From JACJYE01 sp964432875 (GTDB lineage Bacteria > Bacteroidota > Bacteroidia > Chitinophagales > Saprospiraceae), in the NCBI GenBank assembly GCA_964432875.1, contig CAYSPJ010000208.1, positions 1 through 6,629 of the forward strand: a stretch of DNA of 6,629 nt, given 5' to 3'. This document shows positions 1 to 4,993 of the stretch, one piece after another (position 1 is the first letter of the stretch; every line of letters starts with the position of its first letter). The position numbers and the translations under genes were made by a program. The notes under the pieces are model-generated. The model made no database searches and had not been told where the DNA came from. It worked only from the letters and a program-made list of their open reading frames with translations.

Positions 1-310
1 CGGCAGGTTTATTGGCTTTCCTGGACTCCAGCGCCTCCGGGTCGTAGCACAGGCTCCGGCGTCCTGAGGGGCTTTCGGCAGCACAGTCGCAAAAGATATA
101 GTGGCCGGTCTTATCGTCGTAGCCGATCACATCTGGCTCGCCCCCGGTGCGCTCCATTTCGTGAAGCGGCCAGAGCTTTTCGGGATGGGCTTCCAGCCGG
201 GCGGCTACGGCGGGCCAGGCCAGGCCGGGATGGTGGTGGGGGTGCTGCTCGAAGCGGGTTTTCAGGGTGTCGAGCAGTGCTGTCCTTTGTGGTGGTGGTA
301 GGGTTGGCAT
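1..310 (-). CDS. DUF4256 family protein, N-terminal part (runs off left edge)
   Basis: The minus-strand frame opens with ATG at 310-308 and stays open for 103 codons to the window edge, so only the N-terminal part is seen. It carries the segment I recognise from DUF4256 proteins: ERTGGEPDVIGYDDKTGHY at about residues 54-72, then an IFCDCAAESPSGRRSLCYD stretch and EALESRKANKP at the edge. DUF4256 proteins are small (roughly 180-200 residues), probably soluble and of unknown function; no signal peptide is visible here. The start lies 15 nt downstream of the last stop codon of the broken antitoxin-like gene on the same strand, so both may once have been read together. No clear Shine-Dalgarno sequence precedes the ATG, which is usual in Bacteroidota. 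Family assignment is from memory of the motif; function is unknown. Confidence 0.85.
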   Translation of the reverse strand, partial: MPTLPPPQRTALLDTLKTRFEQHPHHHPGLAWPAVAARLEAHPEKLWPLHEMERTGGEPDVIGYDDKTGHYIFCDCAAESPSGRRSLCYDPEALESRKANKPA

Positions 311-325
311 AAGGATTTATTGCAT

Positions 326-532
326 TTAAGGTGGTTGGGTATTCTTCATGCTGATGAGGTGAAATAACAGCTGCGAGTCGCGAAGAGTATTTAACCTCAT
401 TTTTCTGAATTCCTCTTCGATCTCCTCTTTTTCTTTTTGATCCAAATCATCCGGGAACACCTAGCCAGAAACAATTTCCTCATCGGAAAATTCCTTGCGC
501 AAATCCTGATAAATTTTTTCGTATTTACTCAT
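326..532 (-). pseudogene. Broken 5' half of an XRE-type antitoxin-like gene (in-frame TAG)
   Basis: Read on the minus strand from ATG 532-530, the frame gives MSKYEKIYQDLRKEFSDEE at the start, a TAG at codon 24 (461-463), then continues in the same frame through VFPDDLDQKEKEE to a TAA at 326-328. The 69 bases at 390-458 are identical to 5391-5459, which lie inside the XRE-like gene near the other end of the window. The reading frame is kept on both sides of the TAG, so the lesion looks like one substitution rather than an indel. Past the repeat, the frame diverges from the other copy but LRDSQLLFHLISMK loosely echoes LRERTEEQRLLAELMRMK there, so this may be a diverged paralogue that later shared the central segment. 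The HTH-bearing C-terminal part is absent. I recall full-length Bacteroidota XRE proteins beginning much like this, which supports reading it as the N-terminal module. Confidence 0.75.
390..458. repeat. 69-bp direct repeat, left copy
   Basis: This segment is identical base for base to 5391-5459, in the same orientation and 5001 bp away. Both copies encode, on the minus strand, the acidic/basic stretch FPDDLDQKEKEEIEEEF and the following RKMRL of the antitoxin-like protein. Outside the identical core, a 4-base match (AGAG, 384-387 versus 5385-5388) and a one-base-shifted ACCT persist before similarity stops. The perfect identity contrasts with the diverged flanks and implies recent recombination or gene conversion. 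Confidence 0.95.
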
Positions 533-659
533 CACCAATGTATTGATCAATGAGTTGTTTTGAGCTTGCATATTCTACCGCCAAGAGTCGCCCGTATTGC
601 CTGAATCCATAGTTGTAAATATACAAATCGAAGTTTATATTTTCTATAAACGCAACTAT
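525..659 (-). pseudogene. C-terminal fragment of an unrecognised gene upstream of the antitoxin-like gene
   Basis: A minus-strand frame of about 44 codons ends in TAA at 525-527 and contains NFDLYIYNYGFRQYGRLLA, followed by VEYASSKQLIDQYIGDE. Its last codons overlap the antitoxin-like start by 8 nt (ATGAGTAA at 532-525), the tight overlap typical of translationally coupled gene pairs such as toxin-antitoxin operons. No start codon is available: the frame is closed upstream by TGA at 660-662, and beyond it lies short repetitive intergenic sequence. It is therefore probably the tail of a gene that has lost its 5' part. By position it could be the toxin partner of the antitoxin-like gene, but I do not recognise the family, and the composition alone does not prove it was coding. 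Confidence 0.5.
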
Positions 660-674
660 TCAGTACGATGTTAT

Positions 675-708
675 AAGCCACGAGTTTTGAGCTACGAGCC
701 GCGAGTTT
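675..708. repeat. Short degenerate CGAG repeats
   Basis: Three imperfect units follow one another: CCACGAGTTT (678-687), GCTACGAG (691-698) and CCGCGAGTTT (699-708). A similar CTGCGAGTCGCGAAG motif lies at about 371-385. Short arrays of this style occur between genes in some Saprospiraceae genomes as I recall them; no function is known. They lie where the upstream gene fragment (525-659) loses its 5' part. Confidence 0.4.
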
Positions 709-939
709 AGCATCTGTAACAAGAAGTAGCTCATCACAAGCCAAGCAAACAGAGGCCTTACTCTGAAAAGACGAAATTTAATTGCTATCGCAGGGTTCAA
801 GCTCGCAGCTGGAGCGCAGCAGCGACTGCTCCACAGCAGGCGGGATGTGCTCCCCCGCTCAAGGGTTGGAAGCTGGCCTGTGTCTGCTACGGATACAGGC
901 GGTTGTGGGGGTGCAGACGCTGCGCTTTGGCGAAGGGAT

Positions 940-979
940 AGCGGCGGCAGCCCTGCCGCGCAAAAGCCCTGCTGCCGCT
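940..979. other. GC-rich stem-loop in the intergenic region
   Basis: AGCGGCGGCAG (940-950) can pair with CTGCTGCCGCT (969-979) over 11 positions including one G-T wobble, with an 18-base loop. There is no T-tract after it, so it does not look like a Rho-independent terminator on either strand. It is about 180 bp upstream of the lipoprotein start and could be an RNA structure or simply a by-product of GC-rich sequence. Confidence 0.3.
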
Positions 980-1089
980 CAGCATTCGTACATGCATCTC
1001 GCTCAAGAAAGGGTAGCGCGGTTGCTGCTGTTTGCTGCCCTGGTTGAGCAAAGCGAAAAAAAACAAGCTGCCGTGCAACGCTATCTTCA

Positions 1090-1125
1090 TTACCGACATA
1101 TAGGCAACTGTAAACCGTACGGTAA
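1090..1125. promoter_or_regulatory. Inverted repeat upstream of the lipoprotein gene
   Basis: TTACCG (1090-1095) is repeated inverted as CGGTAA (1120-1125), and the right arm is itself part of the 10-base palindrome ACCGTACGGT (1114-1123). The site lies 37-72 bp before the ATG at 1162, a suitable place for an operator. The short arms mean chance is a real possibility. Confidence 0.22.
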
Positions 1126-1161
1126 TTCATTTCATTTATTAACCAACCATTATCAATTGTT

Positions 1162-2418
1162 ATGAAATTTTCAACCATTTTAAATATGCTGCTGCTCTTT
1201 GTTGCAACGGCTTTCTTCACCGCCTGCGAAAAGGACAACTTGGACGAAATCATCGTAGAGGAGCCCAACTACCAACCCGGCGAGGTGGAAGTCAACAACC
1301 TCTTGAAGGCACTAGTGGTCGACAACTCCTCTGAAGCGGCGACCATGAACTGTGTAACGCTCCGGTACCCATTCAAAGTGAAATTACAGTCCGGCGCAAC
1401 GGCGACCGTCAACACCAAAAGAGATCTGGAGGCTGTGATGCAGGAAGACGCAGCGGATGCAGCGGTAGATTTCATCTATCCAATCAGTATTGTCGATGCC
1501 AGGGGGGAGACGGCACAGGTCAATTCCAATCAAGAGCTAGGTGTCAGTTTTGGGTCCTGTTTGCCACAGCAGGGGTGGGCAGCGGCGATGTCTACCAATG
1601 AGACCTTGCCAGCTTGTTTCTACGCGGGACTGCTTTGCATTGAGCAGGTATACCCGGTTGCGCTCATTGACGATGAGGGCAATACCTACACCGTTGCCAA
1701 CGATGTTGAACTTGTCGACCTGTTCGTGACAGCCTACATCAACGAGACATACCTTGCTTTCATCCTGCCGATGTCTTTAATTGATGTAGCAGGCGCAGAG
1801 GTAGTGATCGAAAGCGTAGACCAGTTTTTTAGTGTGGTCAGCGAATGTGAATATGTCGAGCCTGTTATCATAGGAGACGGCTTCGAAGCTCAGGGTTTCT
1901 TGTGCTACGAGTTGGAGTACCCTGCAGAGATGCTCGGAACAGACGGCAACCCCATCACCGTAAACAGCGCGGACGAGTATGCCAATCTAGTGCTAGGCGG
2001 TGAAGCCCTGACCATTGAGTACCCGTTCACACTTGAAAGCATGATAGACGGCACGACGGTTACGGTGAACAACTTTGAAGAATACATCCTAGCGCTTAGT
2101 GTTGGATGTGGTGTTGACATCGTTATTGATACGGTTACCCTCTGTGAAATTCCAGGCCATGTATTGCTCTTCATCAACAGAGGCGGCGCGTCGCAAAGCC
2201 CATGCCGTTTCAATGTCAACTACCCGGTCAACGTAATAGCCGGAGGTGCTACCTTTACGCTCAACGAAAGCTCCGACTACTGGAGCGTGTACAACCAATT
2301 CAACCTCAATGAAATCGAAGTGGTCTATCCGGTGACGGTGACCGTAAACTCTTCGGGGGAAGTCATCGAGTTTGCCAGCGACAACGACCTGTGCACTTAC
2401 ATTGAAGATTGCAACTAG
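1162..2418 (+). CDS. Lipoprotein built of four Cys-bracketed double repeat modules
   Basis: The 418-residue product starts with a lipoprotein signal peptide: a charged start, a hydrophobic stretch at about residues 6-20 and the lipobox FFTAC with Cys22 as the expected lipidation site, so it should be exported and membrane-anchored. The mature part is made of repeats. The half-repeat is a YP pair, a beta-like strand, a D/G turn, T-V-N and an acidic helix-like stretch; it occurs eight times, with YP or LP near residues 69, 106, 164, 202, 253, 287, 354 and 389. Pairs of half-repeats form four modules, each opening with a Cys 5-6 residues before its first YP (Cys64, 159, 248, 348) and closing with a Cys near its end (Cys133, 229, 316, 411/417). 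I do not recognise a named family; similar proteins probably occur in related genomes. The sigma factor gene follows 91 bp later on the same strand, suggesting a link. Ligand or structural role is unknown. Confidence 0.9.
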   Translation: MKFSTILNMLLLFVATAFFTACEKDNLDEIIVEEPNYQPGEVEVNNLLKALVVDNSSEAATMNCVTLRYPFKVKLQSGATATVNTKRDLEAVMQEDAADAAVDFIYPISIVDARGETAQVNSNQELGVSFGSCLPQQGWAAAMSTNETLPACFYAGLLCIEQVYPVALIDDEGNTYTVANDVELVDLFVTAYINETYLAFILPMSLIDVAGAEVVIESVDQFFSVVSECEYVEPVIIGDGFEAQGFLCYELEYPAEMLGTDGNPITVNSADEYANLVLGGEALTIEYPFTLESMIDGTTVTVNNFEEYILALSVGCGVDIVIDTVTLCEIPGHVLLFINRGGASQSPCRFNVNYPVNVIAGGATFTLNESSDYWSVYNQFNLNEIEVVYPVTVTVNSSGEVIEFASDNDLCTYIEDCN

Positions 2419-2421
2419 AAA

Positions 2422-2436
2422 GCAGGCGATCCCTGC
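2422..2436 (+). other. Small perfect hairpin after the lipoprotein gene
   Basis: GCAGG (2422-2426) and CCTGC (2432-2436) form a 5-bp stem with a 5-base loop, starting 4 nt after the lipoprotein stop codon. It is immediately followed by a much larger stem-loop. Alone it is weak evidence of a processing or termination signal. Confidence 0.3.
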
Positions 2437-2444
2437 AAAGATTT

Positions 2445-2482
2445 GCCCGAGGCTGCCTCCAAAACGGGGGCGGCCTTTGGGC
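2445..2482 (+). terminator. Strong stem-loop between the lipoprotein and sigma genes (terminator or attenuator candidate)
   Basis: The left arm 2445-2460 (GCCCGAGGCTGCCTCC) pairs with the right arm 2466-2482 (GGGGGCGGCCTTTGGGC) through 16 pairs, three of them G-T wobbles, with one bulged T and the 5-base loop AAAAC. No run of T follows, so it is not a classical intrinsic terminator. It may protect the 3' end of the lipoprotein transcript, lower read-through into the sigma gene, or be an RNA regulatory element. It ends 27 bp before the proposed GTG start of the sigma gene. Confidence 0.45.
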
Positions 2483-2509
2483 CACTTTCAAAAGCAAAAG
2501 ATAACGTCA

Positions 2510-3061
2510 GTGGTCGAATCTACCGTAATTAAATCTGCGATCAAGCGAGAGCAAGGGGCCTTCAAGGTCATCTATGAAAGCTGTGCCCCCTACGCTTATT
2601 CCATAGTCAGGCGCTACATCTCCAACACCAACGACCATAAGGACGTCCTCCAAGAAATTTTTGCGCGCCTTTTCCTGAGCATGAACACTTTCGACCAATC
2701 CAAAGACTTCAAACCCTGGCTTCGCAGGATTGCCATCAATCAGTGCCTGGAACACCTCCGGAAGAACAGGAAAAGCTCCCTAGTCATCTCCCTGGACAAA
2801 ATCGAGGAGCCCAACGAAGACCTGGAGGCCGATCTGACCAATCTATCGAAGTCAGACATCGAAGGGCTGCTTGCCCGAATGCCTGAAGGGTACCGGCAGG
2901 TGTTCATGCTCATAGCTATTGAAAGCTTTTCTCACCAGGAAGTAGGGGAACTGCTGGAAATCAGCCCCGAGACCTCCCGCTCTCAATTCTCGAGGGCAAG
3001 GACTTGGCTGAAAAAGCATTTAGTGGACAGCAAATTTAAAACATTAGCTAATGGACTTTGA
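2510..3061 (+). CDS. ECF-type RNA polymerase sigma factor
   Basis: From the GTG at 2510 the product has 183 residues, the usual size of an ECF sigma factor. Region 2 (about residues 12-88) shows the core-binding helix DHKDVLQEIFARLF (42-55) and the promoter-melting helix with FKPWLRRIAINQCLEHLRK (67-85). Region 4 (about 115-171) has LLARMPEGYRQVFML followed by the helix-turn-helix HQEVGELLEISPETSRSQF (142-160) and SRARTWLKKHL. The GTG is chosen because ECF proteins start just before such an AIKREQGAFKVIYE helix. The frame is open to an ATG at 2372 inside the lipoprotein gene, but that would add 46 residues of basic, non-ECF sequence encoded across the stem-loop. The stop overlaps the next gene's start by 11 nt, indicating translational coupling. 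The likely role is to direct RNA polymerase to an envelope-related regulon under control of the downstream product. Confidence 0.9.
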   Translation: MVESTVIKSAIKREQGAFKVIYESCAPYAYSIVRRYISNTNDHKDVLQEIFARLFLSMNTFDQSKDFKPWLRRIAINQCLEHLRKNRKSSLVISLDKIEEPNEDLEADLTNLSKSDIEGLLARMPEGYRQVFMLIAIESFSHQEVGELLEISPETSRSQFSRARTWLKKHLVDSKFKTLANGL

Positions 3062-4529
3062 TAACGACAAACTCAAGGAGCTTTTCTCAGAAGGCGATCC
3101 GGGCCTGCCGCCAGCATTTGGCTGGGAGCAGATGGAGGAAGGCATCATGGAGAAAATGGCGGCTCTCGATGCGGCCCGGCCGCCGTCCCGCCGGATCAAC
3201 AACAAACTGATCAGGGGCATAGCTATCCTGCTCCTCTGCCTGGTGCCCGTGCTGTTCTTCAACAATGGGAGGCTGCTGGAAATGGCTGGTTTCCAAGGTC
3301 AAGGTCACCCCTCAAAAAACCAAGCGGAAGCTACCGGACAGGCCGCCAACCCTTCGCCCGCTGCGCAGCCTCTAGGGTCGGGCCCTAATCCGTCGTCAGA
3401 AGCAGCGCCCAAGAAAAGTGTGCCTGCCGCTGCCCCTCCCCAGCAAGAAACCACGGATCAGCCTGCTGCCAAAGCCGGAAGCGAAGCTTTCGGGAAGGAG
3501 AAGGTTAATCTGGAACGCGTATCGCGGCCTGCCGAGCAAAGCGGAGTAGCAGGTGATGCTTTTGTGCCCGAGCAGCCGGCTGCTGCCGATAAACTTCCGG
3601 CTGCCGCCCCGCCGGCTGCCTCTTTGGTGCCGAATCGCGTTAGCCCTGGCAGCACGCGTGTGCTGAGCAGCGAGAACGCTCCCATTGCCGCTGCGGAAGA
3701 TCGGCAAGAGCAAAGCCCGTTGGCATTGCTGCCGAGCTTGCCAGTCAAGGTGCTGACAGCACAAATGCCAGTCGAGGCAACCCTTGCCGGACCAGTGGTG
3801 CGGCCTGCAAAAAACCGCAGACTCATCCCCGCTCAGCAGTGGTTCATGCTGAGCGGCATCTCTGACTGGACCGTAGGATACGGTGACGCCCCGCATGAAA
3901 ATGCACCCTACGAGCAGACCGCGCTTTCCTACTACACCCAGCTAAGCTATACCCGCCGGCTTGGCAACAACTATACCCTTACCGCGGGATTACAGTACCA
4001 GCAGTTGGAGGCTCAACTAGCATGGAGCCAGCGGATAGAAGACTACACCTCGGTTACGATAAGGGATACGATTGTCGAGATACAGGTCAACTCCCTGACC
4101 GGGAACAGGACAGAAGTCCGGGGGGATGTGGAAGTCAGCGTGGACGCAGTTCGCAACGTGCGGCACCACAATCGGTACCGGCTCGTCCAGGTCCCGATAG
4201 CGATTGGCAAATCTTGGCGCATTGGGGGCCGCTGGCAGGCCGATCTTGCGGTAGGTGGCGCCATCAATGTGCTCGCCCACAACCAAGGGCGCAGCATCTA
4301 TCAGGGCGAGCTGCAGCGCATCGACGGCCCCGCAACCCGCACTATAGATAACCGTTGGGGCCTTCACGGCTTGGCCATGGCCAGGTTTGGCTACCGATTG
4401 AACGAGCGGATGGGCATCCTGCTCGACGTACAGTACCAAAAAAGCTTGACGAACTGGAGTAGCGTGCCAAACCTGCAAATGAAGCCCCGGATTTTCAATC
4501 TGGGCCTAGGTGCCTGCTACACTTTATAG
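3051..4529 (+). CDS. Inner-membrane-anchored anti-sigma-like protein with C-terminal outer-membrane beta-barrel
   Basis: The 492-residue product has three parts. Residues 1-52 are charged and cytosolic-like, with LPPAFGWEQMEEGIMEKM at 19-36, similar to the short anti-sigma-like N-termini found beside ECF sigma genes in Bacteroidota. Residues 53-70 (IRGIAILLLCLVPVLFF) form one transmembrane helix preceded by RR and K, predicting N-in topology with no cleavage site. Residues 71-260 are Pro/Ala/Gln/Ser-rich and probably disordered. From about 262 to 492, alternating hydrophobic/polar strands, aromatic girdles (SYYTQLSYTRRL, TLTAGLQYQQL, GILLDVQYQKSL) and a final strand ending GLGACYTL resemble small OmpA/OprF-like eight-stranded barrels. 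The ATG at 3051 overlaps the sigma stop (TGA 3059-3061), so the two are probably coupled and stoichiometric. Inference: the N-terminus restrains the sigma factor while the barrel senses the outer membrane. Direct evidence for anti-sigma activity is lacking. Confidence 0.85.
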   Translation: MDFDNDKLKELFSEGDPGLPPAFGWEQMEEGIMEKMAALDAARPPSRRINNKLIRGIAILLLCLVPVLFFNNGRLLEMAGFQGQGHPSKNQAEATGQAANPSPAAQPLGSGPNPSSEAAPKKSVPAAAPPQQETTDQPAAKAGSEAFGKEKVNLERVSRPAEQSGVAGDAFVPEQPAAADKLPAAAPPAASLVPNRVSPGSTRVLSSENAPIAAAEDRQEQSPLALLPSLPVKVLTAQMPVEATLAGPVVRPAKNRRLIPAQQWFMLSGISDWTVGYGDAPHENAPYEQTALSYYTQLSYTRRLGNNYTLTAGLQYQQLEAQLAWSQRIEDYTSVTIRDTIVEIQVNSLTGNRTEVRGDVEVSVDAVRNVRHHNRYRLVQVPIAIGKSWRIGGRWQADLAVGGAINVLAHNQGRSIYQGELQRIDGPATRTIDNRWGLHGLAMARFGYRLNERMGILLDVQYQKSLTNWSSVPNLQMKPRIFNLGLGACYTL

Positions 4530-4552
4530 GAGCTGATAGCAATGCGCGGCTG

Positions 4553-4771
4553 GTGGTGGCAAGCCGAAATAAACCGTTCATCCACCACCGGACTTGGCAA
4601 AAAGCTTTGACCTTAATAACCGGAGCAATCTTATGCCCTGGCAGCCGGACGGTCTGCAACGTGCTCCGCATGGTGGGTTTGAGCCAAGATAAGGCTTTCT
4701 GCAAATACCATAGGGTGTTGAATAAAGCTAAATGGTCTGCCATGAGCCTCTCCCTGATTTTGATGCGCTGG
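4553..4771 (+). mobile_element. Remnant: N-terminus of an IS701-like (DDE) transposase
   Basis: The plus-strand frame from GTG 4553 reads RTWQKALTLITGAILCPGSR (residues 13-32), TVCNVLRMVGLSQDKAF and KYHRVLNKAKWSAMSLSLIL (51-70). This closely follows the N-terminal signature of IS701-family transposases (W..A..LL.GAIL.PG.RTV...LR..GLS...F..YHRVLN...WS). Only about 73 codons match. The DDE catalytic region, which begins further on with a G-I-D-E/D segment, is absent, and the frame then runs into unrelated sequence. The fragment starts 23 bp after the stop of the beta-barrel gene, so an insertion and later deletion probably shaped this boundary. No terminal inverted repeats or target duplication could be identified. 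It cannot make an active transposase. Confidence 0.75.
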
Positions 4772-4882
4772 ATGTCGGTCAGGTTGCTGGCCAAGCTGTC
4801 CTGGCTGGACAAGCGCACTTGCTGGGCGCTCCCTTTCTTGACGGCATTATGCCCCTCTGAAGGCGATTATGAGAAGCGCAGC

Positions 4883-4970
4883 TCAACCGGGCGATGCCGG
4901 GCGGAAGCCCGCGCTCGACAAGCGGCGCGCCATGGCGCTCTCGTGCTGCGACCACGCCAGCGCGGCCACT
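4883..4970 (-). pseudogene. Short fragment of a second AlkD/HEAT-like gene
   Basis: Bases 4898-4961 match 6069-6132 inside the intact HEAT-repeat gene at 59 of 64 positions, same orientation. On the minus strand the fragment reads AWSQHESAMARRLSSAGFRP, corresponding to MLVWSQHESAMVRRLSSEGF and the two residues after it, about 151-172 of the intact protein. The frame ends at TGA 4883-4885 and has no start. This is the most conserved stretch of the family, so either a paralogue has decayed down to it or a small piece was copied here. It lies just downstream of the truncated XRE gene, which itself follows the intact HEAT gene. Confidence 0.7.
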
Positions 4971-4993
4971 AACGAGCGCGCTCTGCTTTGTTT

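Larger units (their letters stand above)
663..1161. other. About 500-bp gene-free stretch, GC-rich in the middle
   Basis: No frame here looks like a real protein. The longest frames (minus 660-1268 and plus 782-1165) have low-complexity, Ser/Ala/Cys/Pro-rich translations without recognisable domains, and the minus one runs into the antisense of the lipoprotein signal sequence. The left end holds short CGAG repeats, the centre (about 780-1050) is GC-rich with a stem-loop at 940-979, and the last 80 bp are AT-rich and probably form the leader of the lipoprotein gene. It may be decayed coding sequence or an untranslated region. Confidence 0.5.
4530..4993. other. Convergent intergenic region made of gene remnants
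   Basis: These 464 bp separate the plus-strand cassette from the minus-strand antitoxin-like gene and hold no intact gene. From left to right: an IS701-like transposase N-terminus (to about 4771), about 110 bp of unassigned sequence, an AlkD/HEAT-like gene fragment (about 4883-4970), and a 10-bp palindrome GAGCGCGCTC (4974-4983) just beyond the stop of the antitoxin-like gene. The patchwork marks this as a site of repeated insertion and deletion. Confidence 0.6.

Noticed and set aside
1082..1089. TATCTTCA as a -7 promoter box for the lipoprotein gene
   Set aside because: Two mismatches to TAnnTTTG and no TTTG at the right spacing upstream, so the support is too weak to list as a feature.
782..1165. 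A 127-codon plus-strand open frame leading up to the lipoprotein
   Set aside because: TTG start, Cys/Ser/Ala-rich composition and no recognisable motif. It ends across the lipoprotein start codon and looks like a by-product of GC-rich sequence.
660..1268. A 202-codon minus-strand open frame upstream of and across the lipoprotein start
   Set aside because: Its first part is the antisense of the lipoprotein signal peptide, its middle is Ala/Pro/Ser-rich without domains, and its end is translated CGAG repeats.
2372..2509. N-terminal extension of the sigma factor from ATG 2372
   Set aside because: It would overlap the end of the lipoprotein gene, pass through the strong stem-loop and add 46 basic residues not seen in ECF sigma factors.
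3396..3896. Minus-strand frames opposite the Pro/Ala-rich linker of the beta-barrel protein
   Set aside because: They are shadows of the low-complexity linker with no domain features, whereas the plus-strand frame has a consistent architecture.
4553..4972. Taking the whole 139-codon frame as one transposase protein
   Set aside because: Only the first ~73 codons match the family. The rest reads antisense to the HEAT-like fragment and has a meaningless Arg/Ala-rich translation.
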